Assembly (NCBI RefSeq): GCF_003967015.1
Contig: NZ_AP017560.1
Location: forward strand, 558,001-622,000
DNA: 64,000 nt
Direction of reading: 5' to 3'
Source of the DNA: Pseudanabaena sp. ABRG5-3
Lineage (GTDB): Bacteria; Cyanobacteriota; Cyanobacteriia; Pseudanabaenales; Pseudanabaenaceae
Shown: positions 8,781-17,834 of the stretch, one piece after another
Layout of the letters: each line of letters starts with the position of its first letter
How positions within the stretch are numbered: position 1 is the stretch's first letter
Translations under genes and position numbers: made by a program
Notes under the pieces: model-generated
What the model saw: only the letters and a program-made list of their open reading frames with translations
The model's database searches: none
Told to the model about the DNA's origin: nothing

Positions 8781-10121
8781 TTATAAAAGTGTAACGTTAG
8801 AGAGATTACCTTGCAGATGTCTTGTCACGCCACGGGTATCAAGAATTGCCTTAGCTTTAGCAACGAGGTTTGCGTAATCAATTTGACTATGATCCGTCAA
8901 AATGATGACTATATCTGCGTTAGCGATCGCCTCATCTGTTAGTGGAATTGACTGAAAAATTTGCCCACGAATCTTGATCTCAGGCACAAAGGGATCGTGG
9001 TAAACAATATGGGCATGATCTTCAAGCAGGCGCTTAATCACATTGATTGAGGGAGATTCACGCCAGTCATCAATATTTTTTTTGTAGGCGACACCCATTA
9101 CTAAAATGGTGGATCGAGATGGAGCAACGCCAACTTGGTTAAGGACACGCCACGCCTTCTCCCTGACAAATTCGGGCATGCGCCGATTAATTTCCCCCGC
9201 CAAAGCAATGAAATGGGTTTCAAAATTAAATTCTTTTGCTTTCCACTCTAAGTAGTGAGGATCGATGGGAATACAGTGACCGCCTACCCCTGGACCTGGA
9301 TAAAATGGCATGATACCAAAGGGCTTAGTATTAGCCGCATCTAGCACTTCCCAGACATTAAGTCCCATGCGATCGCAAAGGATTGCCAACTCATTAACAA
9401 GGGCAATATTTACCGCCCGAAACGTATTTTCAAAGACTTTGACTAACTCAGCAGCTTTCGCACTGCTAACAGGAACCACATGATCAATAGTCTGTTCGTA
9501 AAATAGCTTAGCAATTGCTAGGGAATGCGGATCGGAAGCACCAACTACTTTATTCGTATTTTTGGTTGTATAGCGTAGATTACCGGGATCAACTCGCTCA
9601 GGCGAATGGGCTAAGAAAAAATCTTCTCCTTGCTTTAGTCCACTCACCTGTTCCAAGATTGGGCGCATTACCTCATCGGTTGTACCAGGATAGGTAGTAG
9701 ATTCGAGCGTAATTAATTGCCCTGCTCTCAAATATTTGGCTAATTCTTGTGTAACCGACTCAATATAGCTCAAGTTCGGTGTGAGGTTCTTCGTAAGTGG
9801 GGTAGGCACACAAATAACGATCGCATCCATTTGTGACACTAATTCATAACTTGTCACAGCTTTGAGATTGCCACTGTCAACGATGGCTTTTAACTCTTCA
9901 GATTTGACATCAGGAATATAGTTATCAGCTACATTCACTTGTGCTGCACGCTGAGGATTTTGCTCAAAGCCAATCACAGAATAGCCTACCTTTGCTTTTT
10001 CGACGGCAAAGGGTAAGCCAACATAACCAAGCCCGATAACGCCTACTAGCGCTGAATGATCTTTAATTTTAGTTTGCAAATTTGCAAAAGTGGATGGTTG
10101 CTCCACGTTTATAGCCTTCAT
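8781..10121 (-). CDS. wbpA: UDP-N-acetylglucosamine 6-dehydrogenase, WbpA-like
   Basis: This nucleotide-sugar dehydrogenase of about 446 residues converts a UDP-hexosamine to the uronic acid with two NAD+. The NAD motif GVIGLGYVGLP is at residues about 27-37, and the catalytic cysteine is Cys283 in GVGGHCIPIDPHY. The C-terminal domain carries the VMGVAYKKNIDD motif of the UDP-GlcNAc/ManNAc dehydrogenase branch. The frame also opens at a GTG two codons upstream (10127); ATG 10121 is preferred. It is the first gene of wbpA-wbpB-wbpD-wbpE and is divergent from the second asnB, with only 70 bp between the starts for both promoters. Confidence 0.88.
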   Translation of the reverse strand: MKAINVEQPSTFANLQTKIKDHSALVGVIGLGYVGLPFAVEKAKVGYSVIGFEQNPQRAAQVNVADNYIPDVKSEELKAIVDSGNLKAVTSYELVSQMDAIVICVPTPLTKNLTPNLSYIESVTQELAKYLRAGQLITLESTTYPGTTDEVMRPILEQVSGLKQGEDFFLAHSPERVDPGNLRYTTKNTNKVVGASDPHSLAIAKLFYEQTIDHVVPVSSAKAAELVKVFENTFRAVNIALVNELAILCDRMGLNVWEVLDAANTKPFGIMPFYPGPGVGGHCIPIDPHYLEWKAKEFNFETHFIALAGEINRRMPEFVREKAWRVLNQVGVAPSRSTILVMGVAYKKNIDDWRESPSINVIKRLLEDHAHIVYHDPFVPEIKIRGQIFQSIPLTDEAIANADIVIILTDHSQIDYANLVAKAKAILDTRGVTRHLQGNLSNVTLL

Positions 10122-10191
10122 ACACACATAATCAAGTAAAGTTAGACAAGCAAGCGTTTAATAAGTCTATCAGCGTTGATCAAAATAACTC

Positions 10192-12102
10192 ATGTGTGGC
10201 ATCGGTGGAATTTGGAATCGTGATCAAAAAACCGTAGATAGATCCCTTTTACAATCTTTTACACAAGTTATTGCTCACAGAGGACCTGATGATAGTGGCT
10301 ATTACTTTGATGATGATTGTGGTTTAGGTTTAGGACACCGTAGATTATCAATTATTGATTTGTCATCGGCAGGGCATCAACCAATGGCTAGTGGCGATCA
10401 AAAATATTGGTTGGTATATAACGGTGAAATTTATAACTATCTGGAATTGACGGCTGAACTAGTAGCTCTGGGGTATCAGTTCCGTAGTCATTCTGATACA
10501 GAGATGATTTTGGCGGCATATCAAGCATGGGGTTACGATTGTCTTAACCGTTTTAACGGTATGTTTGCCTTTTTGTTATGGGATAGTAGCAAACAATTAC
10601 TATGGGCAGCTCGCGATCGCTTCGGGGTGAAGCCACTATATATATGGGAGCAATCACCTAACTTCATTGCTTTTGCGTCGGAAATTAAACAGTTTACAAA
10701 ACTGCCCAACTGGAAAGCTCAAGTAAACCCACAACGCTGCTACGACTTCCTTGCCTATGGAATGCTTGATCACACTAGTGAGACAATGTTTAAAGATGTT
10801 TGGCAATTACGTGGTGGGCAATATTTAACGCTCAATAGCGATCGCCAAGATGCTGATTTTGGTAAGCTCACCGTAAAACAGTGGTATAGCCTGCCATCAA
10901 ACCAACAAGATCTCTCAATGCCAGAGGCAAAGCAACAGCTTCAGAATTTGTTGAAAGACTCGGTCAAACTAAGGTTAAGAGCAGATGTTACCGTTGGTTC
11001 CTGTCTATCAGGTGGGCTTGATTCCACATCAATCGTTTGCCTTAGCGATCAATTACGCCAAGAGTCGGCAAATAATATTCCTTTTCAAACCTTTTCTTCC
11101 TGTTTTGATGATCTTCGCTACGATGAGCGACAGTACATTAAGGATGTAATTGCCCAAACACAAGTACACCCAAACTTTATTTTCCCAAACGCTAACGAAT
11201 TATTTGAGGAACTTGATCATCTAACATGGCAGCAAGATGAACCTTTTGGTTCAACCAGTATCTTTGCTCAATGGTGTGTATTTCGTCAGGCCGGACAATC
11301 TGGTGTAAAAGTTATGCTTGATGGGCAGGGAGCGGATGAATTGTTAGCGGGCTATACGAAGTTTTATGCAGCCCTATTTGCAAATTTATTTAGAAAATGG
11401 CATTGGGGCAAACTAGTTAATGAGTTGATTACCTGCCGCCGTTACCAAAATGCAACGGAAATCCAACGCATGATCGAGCCATTACTCCCTATATGGGTGC
11501 GCCAACCACTACGTCGTCTATTAGGCTATGCGTCAGAAACTGCTGTTCCTAGTTGGCTCAATGGTAGTTACTTGCAAACTTTGGGGGTTACGCCACAGGT
11601 GAGCGCTAAATTTGCGCTCACTACCCCAACATCAATTCATCAGCTATCACACCTACAGATCACCTCTACCAGCGTACCTATGCTTTTGCATTGGGAAGAT
11701 CGTAATTCAATGGCACATTCAGTTGAATCGCGCGTGCCATTCTTAGACTATCGACTCGTTGAATTTGCTTATTCTCTTGATGACACCACCAAAATTCGGC
11801 AAGGGCAAACCAAAGCAGTTTTGCGTGAGGCAATGCGTAATATTATCCCTGAATCAATCCGCACTCGTCAGGACAAAATGGGCTTTGTCACACCTGAATC
11901 TCAATGGATAAAACATGGATTAAGCGATCGCTTTGAGATAGAGTTGCAAAAGGCAATAGCAAGTTTAGGTCAATGGGTACAGCCTGATGTACTTCAAAAA
12001 ATCTTTCAAGCAACCCTTGATGGTAATTCAGGAATGCAAGGTGTGATCTGGCGTGTAATTAGCTTCAGTCGGTGGTTAAAGGTATTTGATGTGAAAATAT
12101 GA
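10192..12102 (+). CDS. asnB: Asparagine synthase-like amidotransferase, second copy
   Basis: This 636-residue protein starts MCGIGGIW, so Cys2 is the glutaminase nucleophile. The synthetase domain carries SGGLDS at residues 273-278, and the VESRVPFLDYRLVEFA segment near the C-terminus is typical of AsnB. It is clearly diverged from the copy at 1222-3099, so it is not a recent duplication. It lies next to wbpA and overlaps the following glycosyltransferase by four bases. This favours a role in making an amide (uronamide) of a sugar acid in the surface glycan. Conventional asparagine synthesis remains possible. Confidence 0.88.
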   Translation: MCGIGGIWNRDQKTVDRSLLQSFTQVIAHRGPDDSGYYFDDDCGLGLGHRRLSIIDLSSAGHQPMASGDQKYWLVYNGEIYNYLELTAELVALGYQFRSHSDTEMILAAYQAWGYDCLNRFNGMFAFLLWDSSKQLLWAARDRFGVKPLYIWEQSPNFIAFASEIKQFTKLPNWKAQVNPQRCYDFLAYGMLDHTSETMFKDVWQLRGGQYLTLNSDRQDADFGKLTVKQWYSLPSNQQDLSMPEAKQQLQNLLKDSVKLRLRADVTVGSCLSGGLDSTSIVCLSDQLRQESANNIPFQTFSSCFDDLRYDERQYIKDVIAQTQVHPNFIFPNANELFEELDHLTWQQDEPFGSTSIFAQWCVFRQAGQSGVKVMLDGQGADELLAGYTKFYAALFANLFRKWHWGKLVNELITCRRYQNATEIQRMIEPLLPIWVRQPLRRLLGYASETAVPSWLNGSYLQTLGVTPQVSAKFALTTPTSIHQLSHLQITSTSVPMLLHWEDRNSMAHSVESRVPFLDYRLVEFAYSLDDTTKIRQGQTKAVLREAMRNIIPESIRTRQDKMGFVTPESQWIKHGLSDRFEIELQKAIASLGQWVQPDVLQKIFQATLDGNSGMQGVIWRVISFSRWLKVFDVKI

Positions 12103-13271
12103 AAGCGCCTATGAAAATTTTGATGATTTCTACATTAAACCTATCACTACCTAATGGGGGAACAGTTCACTTTACCTCGATCGCTAAAGAATTTCGACTT
12201 GCAGGACATACAGTTGATGCAATTATTCCAAGTACAGGTGATTCTCATCAAAATCAGTTGATTGCTGATAAATTTTTTGATAATGTCACATTTACGCCAT
12301 CTTTAACCCGAATTATTCCTGTTGGTAAAACCAGTCTTAATAGTCTGGCGCAAATTTTGACAATCCTTGGGCAAAGAGCAGATCGCTATGATTGGGTATA
12401 TTTGCGTAGTAGCATAATCTCAGCGCTGTCGGTTGCTGCCTTACGCATCAAAGGATTTCGTCATATTGTGACCGAACAAAATGGCTGGTTTGCTGATGAA
12501 TTAGTGCAAATGGGAGTTTCTCGTCCTTGGCTTGATGTAATTAAGTACATGCAATTACTTGATGCGCGTCTAGCTACTTTTGTAATTACTGTAGTCGAAG
12601 GAATAAAAGAAAAACTTATTGAACATGGGTTGCCTCAAGAAAAAGTATTGGTAGCAGGTAATGGTACTGATCCTAAAATATTTTATCCTTTGCCACGACA
12701 AGAGATTCTCCAGAAATATAAACTTGATCCTACTTACTTTTATTTGGGTTTAATTGGAGATCTTGAGCGTTGGAAAGGTGCAGAACTAGCTATTCAAGCA
12801 ATGCCTATTATTTGTGAAGTATACCCTCAAGCAAAACTGTTGGTAGTAGGTAGTGGTCGCCAGTTAGGTTATTTGCAGGAAACTTATCGTGATCTCGAAT
12901 GCGTATCCTTTATGAATGAAGTTCCTTATGAGCAATCTAATGAGTATATTAATTGTTTTGATATAGCTTTATTACCGTTATTAGAATTTTCAAATATTGG
13001 CTTTTCTCCAATTAAGCTATATGCTTATGCAGCTTCGGGAAAACCTATTTTATCCTCTAACTTTCGTGGTGTGCGGGAGCTAGAATCACAAGGATTTATT
13101 ACTTTGCATGAGAATGGCAACTATCGCGATTTAGCAAATCAAGCGATCGCCATGATTTCAAATCCCGATCAATTGGAGATAATGGGTAAAACTGCCCGTA
13201 ATTATGCAGAAAAGAATTTTACTTGGGAAGAGATCGCAAGCAAAATTCTTCAGCGTATGTGCCATGTATAG
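12099..13271 (+). CDS. Glycosyltransferase family 4 (GT-B fold)
   Basis: This 390-residue cytoplasmic or membrane-associated glycosyltransferase probably adds one sugar of the polysaccharide. The N-terminal half begins ILMISTLNLSLPNGG, with the glycine-rich acceptor loop of GT4. The C-terminal half has LIGDLERWKGAELAIQA and a nucleotide-sugar-binding segment around FSPIKLYAYAASGKPI. The start overlaps the asnB stop (ATGA). An ATG four codons further in is an alternative. The stop codon TAG (13269-13271) lies inside a TATAGC repeat terminus. Confidence 0.88.
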   Translation: MKAPMKILMISTLNLSLPNGGTVHFTSIAKEFRLAGHTVDAIIPSTGDSHQNQLIADKFFDNVTFTPSLTRIIPVGKTSLNSLAQILTILGQRADRYDWVYLRSSIISALSVAALRIKGFRHIVTEQNGWFADELVQMGVSRPWLDVIKYMQLLDARLATFVITVVEGIKEKLIEHGLPQEKVLVAGNGTDPKIFYPLPRQEILQKYKLDPTYFYLGLIGDLERWKGAELAIQAMPIICEVYPQAKLLVVGSGRQLGYLQETYRDLECVSFMNEVPYEQSNEYINCFDIALLPLLEFSNIGFSPIKLYAYAASGKPILSSNFRGVRELESQGFITLHENGNYRDLANQAIAMISNPDQLEIMGKTARNYAEKNFTWEEIASKILQRMCHV

Positions 13272-13539
13272 CGATTGTGTCAAATCAAAAATTAAATGTG
13301 TCAATCAATACTATTATCTACTAATAATTTATACGGTGATGGAACAGCCGCTTCAAAAATTTTGGAAGTGTTATAGCGATTATTTATACACAATATAAAG
13401 CAATATTGTTAGGTCCCAAAATCCATAGGAATGCTTGAGTCAATTATGACAAATTAAAACCCAAGAGACTAGTAGCGACGCAAAGCACCGTCACTAATCT
13501 CTTGGGTTTTATATTCTAAGCAAAACTTACATTGCTATA
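13267..13539. repeat. MITE-like element with TATAGC ends filling the gap between two convergent genes
   Basis: The left end reads TATAGCGATTG (13267) and the right end ACATTGCTATA (up to 13539). A second left-type end, TATAGCGATTA, begins at 13372, so this may be one element nested in another. The inner stem is near-perfect at about 13456-13510 (AAAACCCAAGAGA against TCTCTTGGGTTTT). The last 40 bases closely match the right side of the element at 43466-43581. The ends supply the stop codons of the GT4 gene and of the gvpL/F gene. Confidence 0.65.
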
Positions 13540-14239
13540 AAAAATGATAGGGCGGTAGGGCTTGGCTCCATGAAATTTGCCAATGGGGATGTTGCTCTTC
13601 CCACGATCGCAAAGCCTCTTGCAAATACTCAACCTGCGATCGCGGCAATAAGGCATAAACACGGACATCCTCTGAACCTTGCGTTTCCACATGCTGAAAT
13701 TCAGGTGGATATTCAGGATTTAATTTGTCAGGATTTAAATGGTCAGTAATGGTCTGACGATAGTCGAGAACTTCCTGTTGTAGTTGAGATCGCCATTGTT
13801 CCTGTTGTAAATATTGCGATCGCTTAGCAAGTAGATAATCTTTGCCTTTGAGATTTGTAGCAACTTCAACCTTGGGCGCGATCGCAGTACCAGTAATCAA
13901 ATATTCGGCATAGCCATCTAGTCTCTGTAAACTGGCGAATAACCTCTCACCCTCCGTTTGTAAATAGGTCTCTAAAGCAGCAATGGAAACAAAGGCTGTA
14001 CCGAAGCGTAAAGGCAGAAGTGTACGCTGGTTAAACAGTTCACAAATTAAGCGATCGTGGTGAATAATCGCCTGCATCAAAGACTGCTCAGGCAAGAGCT
14101 TCATTGCTTCGATATCCACATCGGTTTCAATGGCGGCAATCAAGCGATCGCATTGCAAGTATTGAATGGGCTTGCCCGTAATTCCCAACGGTTGCTCATC
14201 TGGGACTGGCGCAAGCAAAATCGCAAAAGTATAAAGCAT
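13535..14239 (-). CDS. Gas vesicle protein GvpL/GvpF family, isolated
   Basis: This 234-residue protein matches the GvpL/F pattern. It has a YTFAILLAP start, a central AIIHHDRLICELF helix, the conserved LLPLRFGTAF motif (residues about 75-84) and a C-terminal PPYHFL ending. GvpF/L proteins are minor structural or assembly factors of gas vesicles. No gvpA, gvpC, gvpN or other gas-vesicle gene is seen within the window, so it is either a detached member of a cluster elsewhere or has another role. Its TAG stop lies in the TATAGC terminus of the adjoining repeat. It is followed upstream, after a short gap, by the DUF1997 gene on the same strand. Confidence 0.8.
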   Translation of the reverse strand: MLYTFAILLAPVPDEQPLGITGKPIQYLQCDRLIAAIETDVDIEAMKLLPEQSLMQAIIHHDRLICELFNQRTLLPLRFGTAFVSIAALETYLQTEGERLFASLQRLDGYAEYLITGTAIAPKVEVATNLKGKDYLLAKRSQYLQQEQWRSQLQQEVLDYRQTITDHLNPDKLNPEYPPEFQHVETQGSEDVRVYALLPRSQVEYLQEALRSWEEQHPHWQISWSQALPPYHFL

Positions 14240-14277
14240 TTTTCTCTTTTCCTTTCTCCTTTTTTCTTGGACAAAGG

Positions 14278-15090
14278 CTATCTTCTGAGCTTAATTTGTT
14301 TCGGAACCTTGATGGCGTGGGTTTTATGGAAGTCGTCTTGCACCTTAGCAGTCAGACTTTTAGAAACACGCTGGACAATGAAGCCGAGGACGCTATCACC
14401 CGTTTTCTGAATCATATCCCTCGACAACTTCTGGATAAAAGCGGGAAAATGGAGGGAAACTGTCAGATTTAAGTCCCATTCAATCGATGTGATTAGGGGA
14501 TCATTACCGAGTTTTTCCCCAGCCCGTAATTCCAAAGTTTTTTCCTCCAAGCGCATCTCCGCTTGAAAATCCACTTCATAGCCCTGCGGTTTCTGATCGG
14601 GAATTGGAATGGTCACAATCCGATAAACACTATTGGCATCGGGAGGCAACAAATTTAGCCCCACCCTTGCATCAACCTGAAAGCCTAAGGCTCCCACCTT
14701 ACCAATCCCCATCGCATAACCAGTTTCCCCAATTGGATCGGCTTTAAAGGGATGGGCACAGCGTCGAAACCAGCCTTGATGGGCATCTAAATATTTCATT
14801 ACCGTTTGCTTATCGGCAAACAGATCCATATTGCCAATGTAATGATTATGAAAATGTCTCATTTCAGAGTTAGGATCAGCACTCTGCAATAAGTCCTTGG
14901 ACTGATCTAAGTGATCTGTATTTTCCGCATCAGGATCTTGGAGATCGTCGGCAGAATCATCACCAGTGCCATATTCCGAGAACATGGCGGCTTCCTGTGC
15001 AGGCGTTAATACAAACTCAGAGTCATCCTCCCCCGTTGGCTCTGAAGTGAAATCTAGATTTGCAGGCGATCGCATTGGTTCTTGCTGCAT
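14278..15090 (-). CDS. DUF1997 family protein
   Basis: This 270-residue protein is conserved in cyanobacteria and plastid-bearing organisms. The first 80 residues are acidic and low-complexity (SEPTGEDDSEF and similar) and probably disordered. The folded part (about 85-270) has the NHYIGNMDLFADKQTVMKYL start and the alternating hydrophobic pattern of a START-like or lipid-binding beta-sheet domain, which is how DUF1997 is usually described. The function is unknown. It lies 38 bp upstream of the gvpL/F-like gene and may be cotranscribed with it. Confidence 0.7.
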   Translation of the reverse strand: MQQEPMRSPANLDFTSEPTGEDDSEFVLTPAQEAAMFSEYGTGDDSADDLQDPDAENTDHLDQSKDLLQSADPNSEMRHFHNHYIGNMDLFADKQTVMKYLDAHQGWFRRCAHPFKADPIGETGYAMGIGKVGALGFQVDARVGLNLLPPDANSVYRIVTIPIPDQKPQGYEVDFQAEMRLEEKTLELRAGEKLGNDPLITSIEWDLNLTVSLHFPAFIQKLSRDMIQKTGDSVLGFIVQRVSKSLTAKVQDDFHKTHAIKVPKQIKLRR

Positions 15091-15220
15091 GACAAATACC
15101 TTAAAAACTGCTGTTTGCTATCTGAGATGAGAATAGCGCATCTCAGATCTTGCTTACTAGAGGGTGTCCTACCTTTTGCAAGACACTCTCTTATCGCAAT
15201 TCACAGAAGTAATGATTCGC

Positions 15221-15253
15221 AAGTCTAAAAATGGCTACGCCATTTTTAGACTT
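15221..15253. repeat. Perfect palindrome with GC-TAC-GC loop
   Basis: Fifteen-base arms (AAGTCTAAAAATGGC and its complement) enclose the triloop TAC. It lies in the 237-base gap between two divergent genes, about 75 bases before the start at 15328. It belongs to the GC-NNN-GC palindrome class seen across the window. Confidence 0.8.
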
Positions 15254-15327
15254 GGGATTACTTTAAAAAAGCTATATTTCAATCATTTCAATCATAATAG
15301 TGCTAGCAGTTAGATTAGTGAAAGCCT

Positions 15328-16620
15328 ATGGCAACTCGTACAGCAGTAATGGAAGCCGTCGAAAAGCTCAACTATCGGGTCACGATAGGCGATGTGGCGG
15401 CCCAGTCTGGACTTGATTTAAATACCGCCCAACGGGAAATATTAGCTCTAGCCTCAGAAACGGGTGGCAATCTCCAAGTTGCCGAGTCAGGGGAGATCGC
15501 CTATAAATTTGCCCCGAATTTTCGCCAAATCCTAGTCAGTCGTTCATTTTGGCTACAGGTCGAGGAATGGCTTAAGGGCGTTTGGAAATGGGTGTTTTAC
15601 GCGATCCGCATTTCCTTTGGAATTTTGCTAATAGTCTCGATCATTATCGTGGTGCTAGGCATTATTGCCGCCACGATCGCCTTAAATAGTCAAAAGGGTA
15701 ATGACAATGACCGTGATGATCGTCGTAGTGATCGCGGTGGCGGCGGCGGATTTATTTGGCTCGGAGGTTGGGGCAATCCCTTCGGTAATCCCTTTATCAT
15801 GTTCGATCCCTACTACTACGAGCCAGATCGCATTCGCCAACGCGATCCCGATGAAATGGGCTTTTTAGAAAGTGTATTTTCATTTTTATTTGGTGATGGC
15901 AACCCTAACTCTGACCTAGAGGAACGTCGTTGGCGCGAGATTGCTTCCATGATTCGTAGTAATAACGGTGTGGTCGTCGCTGAGCAAATTGCCCCCTATC
16001 TCGATGAAACTAGCCGCCTAGAGGGTGATGAATATTTTGTGATTCCCGTCTTGTCCAAATTTAACGGTTTCCCCGAAGTAAGTGATGCGGGAACTCTTGC
16101 CTATAAATTTCCTGAATTGCAAAAAGTTGCCTCGGAGCGCAAAGCCAAGGTTAACCATTCCTATTTGCAAGAAAAGCTCTGGCAGTTTAGCCAAGCATCT
16201 AGTGGCAAGATTGCTCTAGCGATCGGCTTAGGGGTTTTCTATCTAGTTGCCTCGCTTTATCTGGGCAGCTTGCTAGGTAATCCCAGATTAGCCACATCTC
16301 TGGTTGGATTTTTAGGATTTATCAAAGCCGCCTATGGGTTCTTGCTAGGGTATGCAGTGCTATTCCTGTCTACGCCTTTAGTGCGCTATTTTGTGTTGCA
16401 GTACTTGAATGGTGGAATTAGCGATCGCAACCAAAAACGCGCCGCCCGTGCCGAGCAACTCAAAAATCCATCATCAACTCTGCGCGAGAAGCTAGATTTT
16501 GCGCGTACTTTTGCGATGAAACAAGAGGCGATCGATCAAAATAATCTTGCCTACACTACTGAGCAAGATTTGACGGATCAAGAATATGCAAAAATGCTTA
16601 AGGAAAATAAAGATACTTAA
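15328..16620 (+). CDS. Conserved cyanobacterial membrane protein with N-terminal winged-helix-like domain
   Basis: The family of this 430-residue protein was not recognised by name. Residues 1-65 look like a winged helix (VTIGDVAAQSGLDLNTAQREILAL resembles an HTH, followed by a GEIAYKFAP wing). A membrane segment follows at about 92-118, then a charged Asp/Arg and Gly-rich linker, then a second winged-helix-like segment (WREIASMIRSNNGVVVAEQIAPYL near 205-230 with an LAYKFPELQ wing). Two further hydrophobic regions lie near 285-350. The repeated pattern of HTH plus AYKFP wing suggests an internal duplication. Membrane-tethered regulation or protein interaction is an inference only. Confidence 0.6.
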   Translation: MATRTAVMEAVEKLNYRVTIGDVAAQSGLDLNTAQREILALASETGGNLQVAESGEIAYKFAPNFRQILVSRSFWLQVEEWLKGVWKWVFYAIRISFGILLIVSIIIVVLGIIAATIALNSQKGNDNDRDDRRSDRGGGGGFIWLGGWGNPFGNPFIMFDPYYYEPDRIRQRDPDEMGFLESVFSFLFGDGNPNSDLEERRWREIASMIRSNNGVVVAEQIAPYLDETSRLEGDEYFVIPVLSKFNGFPEVSDAGTLAYKFPELQKVASERKAKVNHSYLQEKLWQFSQASSGKIALAIGLGVFYLVASLYLGSLLGNPRLATSLVGFLGFIKAAYGFLLGYAVLFLSTPLVRYFVLQYLNGGISDRNQKRAARAEQLKNPSSTLREKLDFARTFAMKQEAIDQNNLAYTTEQDLTDQEYAKMLKENKDT

Positions 16621-16632
16621 AATATTCTTGGA

Positions 16633-16691
16633 CAAACCTCAAAATATTAAGAGGTGTTGCAACGCAACACCTCTTAATATTTTGAGGTTTG
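16633..16691. repeat. Perfect 59-base palindrome with GC-AAC-GC loop
   Basis: Twenty-eight-base arms (starting CAAACCTCAAAATATT) are exactly complementary around the triloop AAC. It begins 12 bases after the preceding stop codon. There is no T-tract on either side, so it is a weak candidate for a conventional intrinsic terminator, although its position suggests 3'-end function. Confidence 0.85.
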
Positions 16692-16770
16692 TATCATAAA
16701 AATGCTGGCTAAAGTTATATTTAAATCAACCGTCAACGTGATTAAGTGCTTCTAGCAAGAGGTTTATAAA

Positions 16771-17712
16771 ATGCCAGAATTAGCGCAGTATTTTACCCCT
16801 GAATTTTCCACGACAAACGAGTACAGTCCCAAGGATGCCATTGCCTTTGCTTCTGCTTGTGCGCTTGCCTATGCCTATAACTCTAAAGATGGTCAAGAGT
16901 ATTGGGAAAGGGATGGTAACAAGTTTAGTCAACCATTTAGTCAAGCATCATGGGGATTTACTAACTTTCAATTCTTCAATAAAAATCTGGGAGTATCTAT
17001 TGACACTCAAGGGTTTGTTGCCGAAAAGGAGGGAAACCTTATTATTGCTTTTCGAGGTAGTGAGTCTACTACAGATTGGATTACTAATATCAAACTAGTT
17101 ACCGATCCCGGTCCCCTATTGAATAGCCGCGTCCATGAAGGATTTCAAGATGCTCTTTACCCAGTCGTAATCTCAATTATTTCCGCAATTTATCAATTCG
17201 ATCCCAACCGAACTAAAAATATTTGGATTACTGGTCACAGCCTTGGTGGAGCCTTAGCAGTATTAATGACAGCAATGCTATCCATTGAAAAAGTTAAAGT
17301 GCGCGGTCTCTATACCTTTGGTGCGCCTCGTGTTGGCAATAAGAATTTTGCAAGTTTATTAGATAAAAACTTTCAGAGCACACATTTTCGCGTTATCAAT
17401 CAGGGCGATCTAGTTCCTCACGTTCCATTTGAAGCACAAGGATTTTATCACGCAGGCAAGCGTATCATTTTCGATGCCAATGGAGATCGCCTTCAAGGTG
17501 ACACTGATGAGCGATGGAATAAGTCGAAAGAACAGAACGAGAATGAATCTATTTTGAATGAGGTTGTCTACGACGTACGCAATTTTAAGGATTTCTTCGC
17601 AGCTTGGTTCAAACTGCTCCCACAAAAAGAGTTAGCCGTCAAGGAATATCATGTTCTGCTCAGTAAAGATGGTTATTTGGCAAGACTGAAAAAGGATTTA
17701 GGTTTGGAATAA
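16771..17712 (+). CDS. Class 3 lipase family protein
   Basis: This 313-residue alpha/beta hydrolase has the nucleophile elbow GHSLGG with Ser157, an upstream LIIAFRGSES oxyanion strand, and the likely remaining triad members Asp213 (QGDLVPHVP) and His227 (GFYHAGK). The family hydrolyses acylglycerols or galactolipids. No signal peptide is seen, so the protein is probably cytoplasmic or thylakoid-associated. AGAGG eight bases before the ATG is a good ribosome site and supports the start. It stands alone between two palindromes and ridA. Confidence 0.85.
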   Translation: MPELAQYFTPEFSTTNEYSPKDAIAFASACALAYAYNSKDGQEYWERDGNKFSQPFSQASWGFTNFQFFNKNLGVSIDTQGFVAEKEGNLIIAFRGSESTTDWITNIKLVTDPGPLLNSRVHEGFQDALYPVVISIISAIYQFDPNRTKNIWITGHSLGGALAVLMTAMLSIEKVKVRGLYTFGAPRVGNKNFASLLDKNFQSTHFRVINQGDLVPHVPFEAQGFYHAGKRIIFDANGDRLQGDTDERWNKSKEQNENESILNEVVYDVRNFKDFFAAWFKLLPQKELAVKEYHVLLSKDGYLARLKKDLGLE

Positions 17713-17834
17713 CGCAAAACCTTCAAAAGATTAGATGTAGTAAGTGATAACCTAGCCAGGATGTGCTGCTAATAGTGTTTTGACCTTGAGATCGTTATAT
17801 AATCCCATCCTAGATATGTAATTAAATAATAACG

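Noticed and set aside
13204-13398. Small plus-strand open frame at the end of the GT4 gene
   Set aside because: It overlaps the GT4 C-terminus in another frame and runs into the repeat, with no homology.
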